From assembly GCA_964462535.1 (NCBI GenBank), contig CAYWXV010000013.1, positions 17,974 to 81,973 of the forward strand: a stretch of DNA of 64,000 bases, given 5' to 3'. The notes under the pieces are model-generated. The model had not been told where the DNA came from and did not search any database. It worked only from the letters and a program-made list of their open reading frames with translations. Source of the DNA: CAYWXV01 sp964462535. Its GTDB lineage: Bacteria > Bacteroidota > Ignavibacteria > OLB7. Below, one piece after another: positions 27,494-36,428 of this stretch (position 1 is its first letter; each line of letters starts with the position of its first letter). The position numbers and the translations under genes were made by a program.

Positions 27494-27865
27494 GCTCGGA
27501 TGGGTGAGTGGTTAATTGAAGGAGTGCTGACAGCACTGCTGTGGTCGGTGTCGGAAGCTAACAAAAGTCACTGTGGAACCGAGTGCGTCAACAAAAGCGT
27601 CGGGGTTTTGCTATGACATCCAAGAGTTTATCTTTGCCCCTGACCATTGTATTGCGGATGTGATTGCGCCTGTCCTGCCACTTGATTTCCGATTCACGAC
27701 ACGTCCTTGAGCCCACTTCGGGATGCCGCGAAACAGCCGATCCCGGTTCACATGCCCTGGCAACGGGGCGATCCCATCTCCCGCTCCCTCCCCACATCAA
27801 CCGATATTCCACAAGCAACGCACGTGACTCCACAAGACCGCATAGCAGCCCGCACGGCACGCAAC
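27494..27865. other. Divergent promoter region
   Basis: About 370 bp between the ECF sigma gene and the NYN-like gene. It holds a dyad AGTGCT-GAC-AGCACT at 27524-27538 just upstream of the sigma gene, and a TTTG-N18-TATCTTTG promoter candidate at 27607-27636. The second gene's frame is open back to 27707, so part of this may be coding. Confidence 0.5.
27607..27636 (+). promoter_or_regulatory. Candidate promoter, TTTG-N18-TATCTTTG
   Basis: The best match in the window to the Bacteroidetes-type promoter (about TTTG, 19-21 spacer, TAnnTTTG), here with an 18-base spacer. It would drive the NYN-like gene. Confidence 0.45.
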
Positions 27866-28825
27866 ATGCATGCTGCCCTCCTGATTGATATAGACGACCT
27901 TGTCCGGCTGATGCAGGGACGAGGGTTCGTCACGCCAGCGCGCGTCATGCGCGGCCTGTTGCAGAGACTCTTTTCGTACTTGAAACATCGGGGCGTTGAG
28001 TCGGTGACCCGGGTGATAGCGGTGGGAGATTTCGATCGCGCGGGCGACGGTGTTCAGAGAACGCTTGTCCTTAACGGCATCGATCCCGTGCATGTCCCGC
28101 AACTCGAGGGGACGCCATCTCTGGGTGCGATGCAGCTCGGCATCGAGGCGACGGCTCTCGCCCATTCGACACCCGACGTCTCGACCGTCGTTCTCGCCGT
28201 CGGAAAGCTTCTCTACCTACCCCTTGTTCAACAGCTGCAGCGGGCGGGGCTTCGGGTCGTTATCGTCTGGGACAGGGACCAGGTGCCGGGTGATCTTGTT
28301 CTGAACGTCGGGCGTGACGCCGTGGTCGGTCTCTTCGAACCAACGTTCAACGGGCCTAGACGAGAAGAAGCGTCGACATTCAAGCGGAGCGCTCCAACGC
28401 GGCAGCACAAACAGGTCGCTCACAATGATGAAGACGAGGTCGCAGTGCTTGAGGAAGAAGCGGATGATGGGTTTGCGATCGAGACTATTGAACCAGATCA
28501 GCCGCTTGTTGATGGTGGGGAAGACCTGGGAGATCTTGCAGTTGGGCCTCCAGTCGGAGACCCGGTGAGTGGTGATCACGAGCTTATGGCGCTCCGCACG
28601 CTGATCATGAATTTTGGTCGCCACGCCGAGGTGTTTCTGACCCCCTATCTCTTCAAGTTGAACGCGGTGCTCCCAGATCTGGAACGCTTCGAGCGCAAGG
28701 CGGTCGTAATGCGGCTGGAAGAGGCTGGCGCGGTGAAGATCGAACGTCGGCGGGGGATCCCCAACGATTATTCCGTCATTATCGTGAACTACAATCACCC
28801 GACCGTACGAGAGATGGCCGGGTAG
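27866..28825 (+). CDS. NYN-like protein with apparently inactive nuclease site and C-terminal winged-helix-like domain
   Basis: A 319-residue protein if started at the ATG at 27866; an ATG at 27752 or TTG at 27707 would add residues, and no ribosome site decides. The N-terminal half aligns with the NYN/LabA-type domain of the gene at 36429-37553, but key acids differ: KNAADM there is SLGAMQ here, and AGDRDY is AVGKLLY, so the metal site looks lost. An acidic linker (NDEDEVAVLEEEADD) leads to a C-terminal domain of about 80 residues nearly identical in pattern to its paralogue (FERKAVVMRLEEAGAVKIE). Function unknown, possibly RNA binding or a regulatory partner. Confidence 0.75.
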   Translation: MHAALLIDIDDLVRLMQGRGFVTPARVMRGLLQRLFSYLKHRGVESVTRVIAVGDFDRAGDGVQRTLVLNGIDPVHVPQLEGTPSLGAMQLGIEATALAHSTPDVSTVVLAVGKLLYLPLVQQLQRAGLRVVIVWDRDQVPGDLVLNVGRDAVVGLFEPTFNGPRREEASTFKRSAPTRQHKQVAHNDEDEVAVLEEEADDGFAIETIEPDQPLVDGGEDLGDLAVGPPVGDPVSGDHELMALRTLIMNFGRHAEVFLTPYLFKLNAVLPDLERFERKAVVMRLEEAGAVKIERRRGIPNDYSVIIVNYNHPTVREMAG

Positions 28826-28859
28826 TCCCACGGCGCGTGAATCAACCGAGGAGAGATTC

Positions 28860-29465
28860 ATGAAACCACGCACAATGATTCAACTGGCGTTGTTCGCTCT
28901 GACGACGACGCTGATGCAAGCGCAGATTGTTCAACTTGATCACGCCACAATGAGTGATCTACGGATCGACGAAGACCTGGCGACGGGTGGCAAGGGACTG
29001 TCGTATTGGGGAGAGGGACTATTCGGGGAGAACTATGCCAACGGGAGACAATTCATGCCGCTCCAACCCGCGTTTACGATCGTTGAGTATGATGCCTCCC
29101 GTCGAGCGCTCCATATGGCTGGGACCATTCCGGTCGAGTTCCAGGGGAACGTGCGCCCTGCAGCGGAATTCGTGGTCGGGTCGGGATTACTGAACGAGTC
29201 GAGTTGGACGGAGCGCGTCACAATGCATGTTCGGCAGACTCATCCGGTGATGTCTGACTACATGTTCGACGTCGTCATCACGGATGTCGCAAGTGACGAC
29301 TGGGTGGGTCTTGGAATGCTACCACTAACCGCCAAGGCGGGGGCGATTCTCACGTACGAGTCCCAGTGTCCGATCTATCATGTGGGGAAGCTGGTGGGAA
29401 TGTTTCCGGCGCGGCCTGTTCCGCCCACGCCACAGCAGAGCGCAGGGAGACCCACGATTCGATAG
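28860..29465 (+). CDS. Secreted protein of unknown function
   Basis: A 201-residue protein with a signal peptide (MIQLALFALTTTLMQAQ) and a good ribosome site (AGGAG, seven bases before the ATG). The mature part is beta-rich with one Cys, and the end is Pro-rich (PARPVPPTPQQ). No family is recognised. It follows the NYN-like gene by 34 bases and may be co-transcribed; a strong terminator closes the unit. Confidence 0.7.
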   Translation: MKPRTMIQLALFALTTTLMQAQIVQLDHATMSDLRIDEDLATGGKGLSYWGEGLFGENYANGRQFMPLQPAFTIVEYDASRRALHMAGTIPVEFQGNVRPAAEFVVGSGLLNESSWTERVTMHVRQTHPVMSDYMFDVVITDVASDDWVGLGMLPLTAKAGAILTYESQCPIYHVGKLVGMFPARPVPPTPQQSAGRPTIR

Positions 29466-29488
29466 ACTGCTGCTAGTGCGAAACGAAG

Positions 29489-29524
29489 AAACCCCCTTGA
29501 CGCGTTGTGCGTCAAGGGGGTTTT
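29489..29524 (+). terminator. Bidirectional intrinsic terminator
   Basis: AAACCCCCTTGACGC and GCGTCAAGGGGGTTT form a perfect 15-bp stem with loop GTTGT and T/A runs on both sides. It lies between convergent genes and can serve both. Confidence 0.93.
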
Positions 29525-29546
29525 CATAGCAAGACTGGCGTACGTT

Positions 29547-29834
29547 TTAGTACCGCGAGCGGCCGCCTGAGCGACCACCGCCGTTCGACGAGGGACGTGC
29601 CTCGTTGACGACAAGCGAGCGACCATTCAAATCCTTGCCGTTCAGATCGCGAACCGCGCCAGCGCCATCGGCCTGGCTGGACATCTCGACGAATCCAAAT
29701 CCGCGCGAGGCGTCCGAATCACGCTCGGTGATCACAACGGCCGAATTGACTGTGCCGCTCTTGGCGAACAGCGCGTTGAGATCGTCGCTGGTCGTTTCCG
29801 GGGCCAGATTTCCAACATAAAGTTTGATTGACAT
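29547..29834 (-). CDS. Single-RRM RNA-binding protein (cold-inducible type)
   Basis: A 95-residue protein with one RNA recognition motif: RNP2 LYVGNL at 5-10 and RNP1 RGFGFVEM at 44-51, followed by a Gly/Arg/Ser-rich tail (NGGGRSGGRSRY). This is the layout of bacterial glycine-rich RRM proteins often induced by cold and acting as RNA chaperones. GGAGAGGAG lies upstream of the ATG. The long structured leader hints at post-transcriptional control. Confidence 0.94.
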   Translation of the reverse strand: MSIKLYVGNLAPETTSDDLNALFAKSGTVNSAVVITERDSDASRGFGFVEMSSQADGAGAVRDLNGKDLNGRSLVVNEARPSSNGGGRSGGRSRY

Positions 29835-30267
29835 AACAATGTCTCCTCTCCGATTGGAGAAAATATGAAGCGAGAACTGAGAAGACTTCGGAGAGGCGGT
29901 GGTATCGAAGATCCCGGTCCCTGTGCTTCCTCAGGAAGCAGCTTCAGGGCGTTAAAGGTTGATCGCAGAAGATTCGGTCCTGGACGACGTGTTACGGCTT
30001 CCTACCGCAGACCGAAAGGGCGATCGTAGACCACAACAATACGGCGACAAGCCTGAGCATCCTACGAATATCTCCTCCTGGGATGTGCCGAATGGTAAGG
30101 GGGAGAAGAGAGTAATGCCTCAGGACGCCCTTCGTACGTGTTCGTCAGGGTGGGGCATCAGGCGCTCCTGCACGTCTAACTCCATGACTTCGATCATGGA
30201 CCCACTCTGCAATCGACCCCATGTTGCGGTCGATGACGCATCCACAGCGCAAACCGAAGGAGATGCA
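29835..30267. other. Intergenic region with RRM leader
   Basis: 433 bp. On the minus strand it holds the RRM gene leader with a hairpin at 29919-29949. The plus strand shows an open frame from 29959 leading into the first 84-residue protein, but that part is not protein-like and the strong ribosome site lies at the internal ATG (30268). Nothing else is seen. Confidence 0.55.
29919..29949 (-). promoter_or_regulatory. Hairpin in RRM gene leader
   Basis: CCCTG and GCTTCC pair with GGAAGC and CAGGG in a two-part stem around a three-base loop, about 85-115 bases upstream of the RRM start codon. Possible cold-responsive leader structure. Confidence 0.35.
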
Positions 30268-30522
30268 ATGGAGCTGATTATCAACGCAACCAACGGCACG
30301 TTCACATTTCACCTCCCCGAATCGCACACAGTTCGCTTCAAAGAGAGCGGGCGGGGAGTGGCAATCGTGATGCACATAGGGCACAAGAAGCTGATTGAGC
30401 TTTCGCTAGATCACGACATTGACGCGGCCCGCGTCACGAACAGTCATGGCCGAACCATCATCGACTGGCCTGAGGAGCTGACCGAGCGAGTGCAGAGCGA
30501 CCTCACCACAATGGTGGAATAG
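30268..30522 (+). CDS. Small protein, first of tandem paralogous pair
   Basis: An 84-residue protein started at the ATG at 30268, with AAGGAG five bases upstream. It aligns end to end without gaps with the next gene: both begin MEL(I/V)(I/V)NA, share FxLP, IDxAxVT and ELTER(V/L)QSDLT. No signal peptide, membrane helix or known motif is present. The conserved length and acidic ending suggest a compact soluble beta-rich fold. Family not recognised. Confidence 0.72.
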   Translation: MELIINATNGTFTFHLPESHTVRFKESGRGVAIVMHIGHKKLIELSLDHDIDAARVTNSHGRTIIDWPEELTERVQSDLTTMVE

Positions 30523-30686
30523 GGGCCGTCGAATTGTCTTCGGATGCAATCGGGCGATCGCCAGCCGTTAATGCGGTGCATGGAGAGTATGACATTCATC
30601 ATGTCCCAATGTCCGCGGGTGGGCCAATCTTGTACTGGCATGCGGGTGGATTCGCAGCGCCATTGACCAACCTGGGAGTGAGAGCT

Positions 30687-30941
30687 ATGGAACTCGTCGT
30701 TAATGCGAAGAACGGTCCCTTCTGCTTCCGATTACCTGATAGACACAGCGTTTGGTTCCGCGAAGACAAGAGAGGAATCATTATCGGTCTTCATGTAGGG
30801 AAGGAACGGGATGTGGAGTTTGTGTTGGACCGCGACATCGACAAAGCAAGCGTCACGAGCACGGCACATAAGACGATACTCGAATGGCCGATTGAGCTGA
30901 CCGAGCGTCTTCAGAGCGATTTGACGAGCCTGATGCCGTAG
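30687..30941 (+). CDS. Small protein, second of tandem paralogous pair
   Basis: An 84-residue paralogue of the gene 164 bp upstream (about half of positions identical, by eye). The ATG at 30687 follows GGGAGTGAGAGCT. Differences lie mainly in the middle (residues 15-45), while the C-terminal ELTERLQSDLT stretch is kept, which suggests conserved structure with a changing surface. Function unknown. Confidence 0.72.
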   Translation: MELVVNAKNGPFCFRLPDRHSVWFREDKRGIIIGLHVGKERDVEFVLDRDIDKASVTSTAHKTILEWPIELTERLQSDLTSLMP

Positions 30942-31035
30942 CGGGGGTCTGTCGAAGGGACGGCAATCCGTTGTATTGTTGCGCAAAGATCCAGACTGGG
31001 ATCGCTGGCCGCTTCAACCTCAACGGAGAGATCGT

Positions 31036-32535
31036 ATGGACCTTGGGCGCACGAGGATCGTCGTCATCGCGATTCTCACGGTACTTGCAGCAACCACCGA
31101 GGCCGGAGCGCAGCTTGCGCAGCCGACGCTGAGTGCCGAGAACGTTGGTTGGGGGTGGTTCGATTTGCGCATGACCGGCAACTCAATCACCCCGACGGGG
31201 ACACACTGGCTGATTACCAACGAAGACGGCACGCAGACGCTCTTCGATTCGTGGCGTCATCGCGCTGAGTGTGAGCAAGAGATCTTCCCCGGAGTCATCG
31301 AGGGGGATTTCGTTGCGGACACGCGTGACTTGACTTCGAAGAGCATCCTGGGATGTCATGACAACAGGACATTCGTTGCTAAAGTCCGCTATACCAACGG
31401 AACGGAATGGTCACCGTTCAGTGAATCGATCACCATCAACACCCCTCCTGAACCGACAAGGAGCGACGACACGGTCTACATTGTGATGTATGGCCATTCG
31501 CTGGCGGCCTACAGCAGCAGCTGCGGCATGAACATCGGCGATGGGATCCTGATTTCAGAAGACGATGGGTACTCGATTCCGGGTGGGGGAAACACTTTTG
31601 GCCATTCGCTGCAGACTGAGCTCCGCCGTATCACCGGACGAACCGTCACGATCATCAACTGGGCAATCAGCGGATCCAGGCAGTCGCGCTGGATGAGATC
31701 TGGCATTGGTGGCGATACGGCCGTCGATCAGTTTGAGGGCGAATCGTACGAGAACTTCATTCGATTCTATCGCGCGGGTGATGGACGGTATCTGGATACG
31801 TCACGATATCGTATCGCGGCGTTTGTGTTTGGGCAGAACGACGCACGCGAGCCTCAGTATTGCGCAGCGCGGAGCTACCCGCCGGGTCTGTATGCTTCCG
31901 ATGCGGCCAGCATCATCAAGGAGCTGACCGATCGTGGCGTTTGCGTAGTGTACAATTCGATCCACTACGGGAGGCCCAAGGAATGCGAAGATCCGTTCCG
32001 GTGGTTCGCCGCCCCGCTTGACGCGCAGCTCGCCTACTACTCTGCGTGGGACTCGCTGATGAATGTTCTTGTCCCGGCGAATCCCAGACTCTGGCGCGGT
32101 CTTGACTTCTTCACGCTGTTCCGAAGCGACAGCGTGCGATACCACTTTCCCGACAGGATCCATCCCAATCTGTCGGAAGGGATTCCGGGCATCGTACGTC
32201 CCATGGCGTTGATCTTCGCGGACGCGATCGAAGGGAAATCGTCCTCCGTCACTTCCCACGGCGCTACGTCGGTGGCGGGGCTACGCGTTGCCATCGCGCC
32301 AAACCCTACGATGCGTGGCGGATCTATTACGCTGTCAAGTGACCACGAGCGATATGCTACGGTAGAATTGCGCGATGCGCTCGGGCGATCGGTAGGGCTG
32401 CTCTTTGCCGGATACCTCGGTACCAGCGAGCAACGTCTTGATCTGTCGAATGTACATCTGGCGGCGGGGGAATACTTCTGCCTGGTGAGCACCAACGGTC
32501 GAACGGTGGTGCGACGAATGGTGGTGACAAAGTAG
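31036..32535 (+). CDS. Secreted SGNH hydrolase with T9SS sorting domain
   Basis: A 499-residue protein; GGAGAG precedes the ATG at 31036, and a signal peptide follows (IVVIAILTVLAATTEAGAQ). SGNH blocks are visible: GHSLAAY in place of GDSL, GQND (block III) and DRIHPN (block V, Asp-x-x-His). A fibronectin-like N-terminal region precedes them. The C-terminal 80 residues form a T9SS sorting domain (APNPTMRGG...LAAGEYFCLVSTNG...VVTK). A likely surface esterase or acetylxylan-type deacetylase; substrate unknown. Confidence 0.82.
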   Translation: MDLGRTRIVVIAILTVLAATTEAGAQLAQPTLSAENVGWGWFDLRMTGNSITPTGTHWLITNEDGTQTLFDSWRHRAECEQEIFPGVIEGDFVADTRDLTSKSILGCHDNRTFVAKVRYTNGTEWSPFSESITINTPPEPTRSDDTVYIVMYGHSLAAYSSSCGMNIGDGILISEDDGYSIPGGGNTFGHSLQTELRRITGRTVTIINWAISGSRQSRWMRSGIGGDTAVDQFEGESYENFIRFYRAGDGRYLDTSRYRIAAFVFGQNDAREPQYCAARSYPPGLYASDAASIIKELTDRGVCVVYNSIHYGRPKECEDPFRWFAAPLDAQLAYYSAWDSLMNVLVPANPRLWRGLDFFTLFRSDSVRYHFPDRIHPNLSEGIPGIVRPMALIFADAIEGKSSSVTSHGATSVAGLRVAIAPNPTMRGGSITLSSDHERYATVELRDALGRSVGLLFAGYLGTSEQRLDLSNVHLAAGEYFCLVSTNGRTVVRRMVVTK

Positions 32536-32550
32536 CTCAACTGGCCGGCG

Positions 32551-33312
32551 TCAGGTGCGCGCGCGCACGAGCCGTACCAGGTTTTCGACGATGGTCTGAT
32601 CGACCACGCCGTTACGCTTGAGACTCGTTCCTATGATGGCTCCATGGCAGATGTCGAGAACGACATTCACGTTTTCAGCCGTCACACCGCTACCCGCGAA
32701 GAGGGGTGCGTCGATAGTATTCCGAACGGCCCGGAGCGCGTTCACGTCACACGGCGCGCCGGTACGCATGCCCGAGACAATGACCCCGTCCGCGCATCCT
32801 CTCTCGATGATATCGGCTGCTTCCTCCTCTATCGATCGAGGAGCCACGGGCTGCGCATGTTTCACGTGGGCGTCAGCGAGAATGGCAACATCCGCCCCCA
32901 GCCGCGTTCGGGCCCCCAGTGTCGCTCGAGCGTCCCCCTCTATGATCCCCTGATCGGCAACAACAGCGCCGACGTGAACGTTCACGCGAACGAACGATGC
33001 GCCAACGACCGCAGCAATTCCGATTGCGGCGATCGGGTCGTTGCGAAGAACGTTGATGCCTATCGGTACCGACGTTGCGCGCCGAACTTCGAGTGCTACG
33101 CGGGTCATAGCGGAGACGGTCTCGGGACCAACGACCGTTCGGTGAAACGGAACGTCGCCATAATTCTCAATCATCAGTCCATCGAAGCCACCAGTCTCGA
33201 TTGCCATAGCGTCCTGGACCGCGCGTTGAATGACTTCGTCCATCGAACCGTTGAAGCGCGGCGCTCCGGGAAGAGGGAGGAGATGGACCATTCCGATGAG
33301 CTGGGGGAGCAT
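32551..33312 (-). CDS. BtpA/SgcQ-family TIM-barrel protein
   Basis: A 253-residue protein matching BtpA: the start MVHLLPLPGAPR, then GGFDGLMIENYGDVPF, GINVLRND, ADAHVKHAQP, GVIVSGMRTGAP and GTSLKRNG. BtpA is named for photosystem I assembly in cyanobacteria, but the family is broad and its general reaction is unsettled; a TIM-barrel enzyme on a small phosphorylated or nucleoside-like substrate is a common suggestion. No photosynthesis genes are present here. It is convergent with the SGNH hydrolase gene (15 bases apart). Confidence 0.88.
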   Translation of the reverse strand: MLPQLIGMVHLLPLPGAPRFNGSMDEVIQRAVQDAMAIETGGFDGLMIENYGDVPFHRTVVGPETVSAMTRVALEVRRATSVPIGINVLRNDPIAAIGIAAVVGASFVRVNVHVGAVVADQGIIEGDARATLGARTRLGADVAILADAHVKHAQPVAPRSIEEEAADIIERGCADGVIVSGMRTGAPCDVNALRAVRNTIDAPLFAGSGVTAENVNVVLDICHGAIIGTSLKRNGVVDQTIVENLVRLVRART

Positions 33313-33439
33313 GCGCGTAAAGAAGCGATGGAGTATGAGGCGACGCAGGGGAGGGGGGGGTGTTCGCCAGGGTAGAGGATTCGAGCCGCGCGCGGCGGAC
33401 GATCGTGTGGAACATCCGCCGCGCGCTACGAGTCGTGAT

Positions 33440-34978
33440 CTACTGCTTGATTACGAGAACATTGAACTGTGCGTTATTTGGAATCGCAACGTTGTTCTGG
33501 TTGAAGATCTCCCACTTGCCGCGAACGGTGTTGTAGTAGACTCCGATTGCACTGTTGTTGTAGGTGATGCTACTCGGATTGAGCTTCTGGGTCACTATGA
33601 GGATTGCATTGGCATCTCCATCGCACATCGGGTTGGTGATGTCAGTACCGTTTGCGCTGAGCTTGTTCGCCGCAGTCGCAGTGTGCACAAACGCCGCCTT
33701 GTTCACCCCAGCTACGCGAAGCCCTCCGTTGTCCAGTTCGAGCGCGATCCCCACTCCAGTACCACTGTACTTTGCTTCAACTGCGATTCCGTTCGTTGAG
33801 AACGTTTCGCCACGCACGCCAACACTGGCAGCGGTGTTATTGGTGCTCAAACCGTAGACACCAAATCCGCTCGGCACTTCGCCGTACACGCCCCATCCGC
33901 TCCCTCCCTGGTAGCCGATAACGCCAACGCCGGTTCCCCCGGTCCCCTGGTTGATGCCACGTACACCGGCCGAGTATCCGCCCGGCGTCGATCCCAACAC
34001 ACGACCCAGGACGCCGGTTACCCCTCCATTGGCTCCGATGCCGTGCGACGTGGACGCCGCCTCGCCAAGCACGCCATACGTCGCACCCCCGGTGGTCGCT
34101 GTGTTGCGGCCGGCGACTGCAGCTGTGTTGGCATTCGACACGCCCTCTACGGCGTAGACTGAGCCTGCGCCATTGTTGAGCTCACCACGAAGAGCCGTAG
34201 AGTTAGCACGCTCGGTAATGTTGAAAGCCGTTGTGAGACTGCTGTCGTTCGCAGTGAAGGGAAGCGTCAGAATCCCGACCGGGTTGCCCCAGACAATGTC
34301 GGATCCATTGAAGGTCAGTGCCTTTCCTGAGGTGGCCCCAACAGCCGACAGCTTCTGAGGAGTGACCCCGCCGTCGGCCACCGACAGCGTCGCGACAGGT
34401 CCGTTTGGAGCCGTGATGTTGATGCTGCCGTCAGTGTTCTGAACGCCGGCGATGCCGCTACCGCCACCTCCGGTCGAACTAATCGTGATTTCATTACCCA
34501 GCCGAGATATGGTAGTCCCGCCACCGCCGGTAAGTACCATGTCGCCGGTAGCACCGTTCAGGCTGGTTACGGCCCCGGTTGCATTCGGCGCAAGCCCTTC
34601 GGCGACGGAAGCCCGCAGCGCGTATGGCGCAGCCGTCAAAGGGGCGCGCGGTGACAGCTCGGCACCACCGTCAACACTCACACCGAGAAAATAGGCGCGG
34701 TCGAACGCTAGCGATGGAGGGATCGGCGTGACGCGACCGAGAATGGCATTGAACGTACCGCGTACCACTGTGACGGTTTGCGTCTCCGTCCATATTGCGC
34801 TTCCACCGCTGGCCTGTGTGTAGAGTCCGATCGAGAGAGTCCGATCGCCGTCTGGCACCAGCTGCCCTGACCCATCAGTCAGAACCCCCTGGTAGCTCAT
34901 CTGGCGTGGGATCTGCGCCTGGACGCCGGTAGCTGCGATTATCCCCAGTAGCAGGATGAAGCGAAGCGAGAACCTCAT
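33440..34978 (-). CDS. Secreted Gly-rich repeat protein, tail-fibre-like
   Basis: A 512-residue protein from the ATG at 34976-34978, which starts a signal peptide (RFILLLGIIAATGVQAQ). The N-terminal part has the QGVLTDGSGQLVPDG pattern seen in many Bacteroidetes/Chlorobi surface proteins. The middle consists of Gly-rich repeats of the form GVYGLS, GVLGEA and GVRGE, suggestive of a stacked beta-fibre. The last 75 residues (NPMCDGDANAILIVTQKLNP through AQFNVLVIK) match the domain I know as DUF7452. Likely a structural surface or adhesive fibre. Confidence 0.75.
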   Translation of the reverse strand: MRFSLRFILLLGIIAATGVQAQIPRQMSYQGVLTDGSGQLVPDGDRTLSIGLYTQASGGSAIWTETQTVTVVRGTFNAILGRVTPIPPSLAFDRAYFLGVSVDGGAELSPRAPLTAAPYALRASVAEGLAPNATGAVTSLNGATGDMVLTGGGGTTISRLGNEITISSTGGGGSGIAGVQNTDGSINITAPNGPVATLSVADGGVTPQKLSAVGATSGKALTFNGSDIVWGNPVGILTLPFTANDSSLTTAFNITERANSTALRGELNNGAGSVYAVEGVSNANTAAVAGRNTATTGGATYGVLGEAASTSHGIGANGGVTGVLGRVLGSTPGGYSAGVRGINQGTGGTGVGVIGYQGGSGWGVYGEVPSGFGVYGLSTNNTAASVGVRGETFSTNGIAVEAKYSGTGVGIALELDNGGLRVAGVNKAAFVHTATAANKLSANGTDITNPMCDGDANAILIVTQKLNPSSITYNNSAIGVYYNTVRGKWEIFNQNNVAIPNNAQFNVLVIKQ

Positions 34979-35072
34979 TAGTGTGCTCCGTGAACAAGTG
35001 AATTCCACATGGGGCCGCTCCGGGAGGCGCGGCGGTTGATGTTTGGCACGGGTGTGGTAGATGAGGGACCAT

Positions 35073-35080
35073 CAAAGATA
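35073..35080 (-). promoter_or_regulatory. Candidate -7 promoter element TATCTTTG
   Basis: 95 bases upstream of the fibre-like protein start, followed by ATGGTCCCTC. A weak TTC lies 20-22 bases further upstream at the -33 position. Confidence 0.4.
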
Positions 35081-35127
35081 GCTGAAGGGGGAATACGATG
35101 AACCAGGAGCGTCGAAGAATCTTGTCG

Positions 35128-36422
35128 TCACCCGAATACAACCCTCTCTTCCGTCGACCTTGCTATCCGCATTGCTTGTTCGATGGTCTCGCCAAGGGCA
35201 GTGACATGACCCATCTTTCGTCCATTCCGCTCGCTAGTCTTGCCATAGATGTGCAGGTGGGCTGACCTCTCCATCAGAACGGTTCCGTAATTCGCAACCG
35301 TGCCGGACGCGTCTCCTCTCCCCAGGATATTCGCCATCACCACAGCCGGTGCCAGGAGGTCCGTAGCACCGAGCGGCCAACCCATGATCGCCCGGATGTG
35401 ATTCTCGAACTGTGACGTGACGCATCCTTCGATCGTGTAGTGCCCGCTGTTGTGTGGTCGTGGGGCCATTTCGTTGAACAGTACCGCTCCATCGTCGGTC
35501 AGGAAAAGCTCAACCCCGAATATCCCGACGCCGTCGATGGCCTCGACGGCACGTTGCGCAACCATGGCTGCCTGATCGAGAATTGCTGGATCCGCTTCAG
35601 CAGGTGCGAGCACGTAGTGGCAAATGTGATTATGCTGAATCGTTTCAACTACCGGGTATCGAACCACCTCGCCATTCGTACTCCTCGCGATCATTATCGC
35701 GAGTTCCTTGACGAAAGGAACGTATGCTTCGGCATATATACTGACCTCATCACGGCCACGCGCAATCTTCTCCCACCCGGTTNNNNNNNNNNNNNNNNNN
35801 NNNNNNNNNNNNNNNNNNNNNNNNNNNNNNNNNNNNNNNNNNNNNNNNNNNNNNNNNNNNNNNNNNNNNNNNNNNNNNNNNNTTCGGCATATATACTGAC
35901 CTCATCACGGCCACGCGCAATCTTCTCCCACCCGGTTCCAATATGCTCTGGCGTTGCGATCGTGGCATTGCCGTACCCGTCATAACCGTCGCGTCGAGTC
36001 TTCAACACGAAGGGATAACCGTGCTCTCTGCCGAACGCGCGCGCGTCGTCTTGCGAGTCGATCACACCGAAAGGCGCGGTAGCAACACCGACCCTGCTCA
36101 CGGTCTCCTTCTGTCTCAGCTTGTCCTGGATCAACCCGACGGAGGATGGAGAGGGAAGGATCTTGTGTCCCGACGATTCGGCAACACCGAGATGGGCCTC
36201 GTTGACGAACTCGCTCTCAAGCGTTACGACATCGCACTCTGACGCGAAGCGTATCAACGTCTCATGATCCGAGGGCGCACCGACTGTCTCGTGGTGAGCA
36301 ATCTGGCCGGCGGGCGAACCCGCCGACTTCTCCAGAATGTGCACCCGAATTCCCAACCGGAACGCGGCATAAGCAGTCATGCGTGCTAGTTGCCCCCCCC
36401 CAAGAATTCCTATCGTCGGCAT
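35128..36422 (-). CDS. purK: PurK, N5-carboxyaminoimidazole ribonucleotide synthase (split by a false gap)
   Basis: An ATP-grasp enzyme of purine synthesis (ATP-dependent carboxylation of AIR). The N-terminal part has IGILGGGQLARM and VLKTRRDGYDGYGN; the C-terminal part has FLTDDGAVLFNEMAPRPHNSGHYTIE, the ATP-grasp metal site, and the AHLHIYGK ending. A 100-N gap interrupts it, but the 55 bases before and after the gap are identical. Merging them rejoins the frame through SIYAEAYVPFVKELAIM and gives about 379 residues, the normal length. Its start is six bases after the NYN gene stop, so they share a transcript. No purE is adjacent. Confidence 0.93.
35728..35782. repeat. 55-bp gap-flank duplicate, left copy
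   Basis: Identical over all 55 bases to 35883-35937 and ends exactly at the N-run. 55 is a common de Bruijn graph k-mer length, as expected when two adjacent contigs that share k bases are scaffolded without merging. Confidence 0.95.
35783..35882. other. Assembly gap (100 N), probably false
   Basis: A placeholder of 100 N between exact duplicate flanks. The true distance is inferred to be minus 55 bases, because collapsing the flanks restores an intact purK. Confidence 0.97.
35883..35937. repeat. 55-bp gap-flank duplicate, right copy
   Basis: Exact copy of 35728-35782, starting at the first base after the N-run. Confidence 0.95.
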
Positions 36423-36428
36423 GCCTGG

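Noticed and set aside
28217..28873. 218-residue minus-strand frame
   Set aside because: Antisense to the NYN-like gene, which has a clear paralogue; no domain in the antisense product.
32551..33312. Evidence of photosynthesis from BtpA
   Set aside because: BtpA-like proteins are widespread in non-phototrophs and no photosystem or pigment genes are present.
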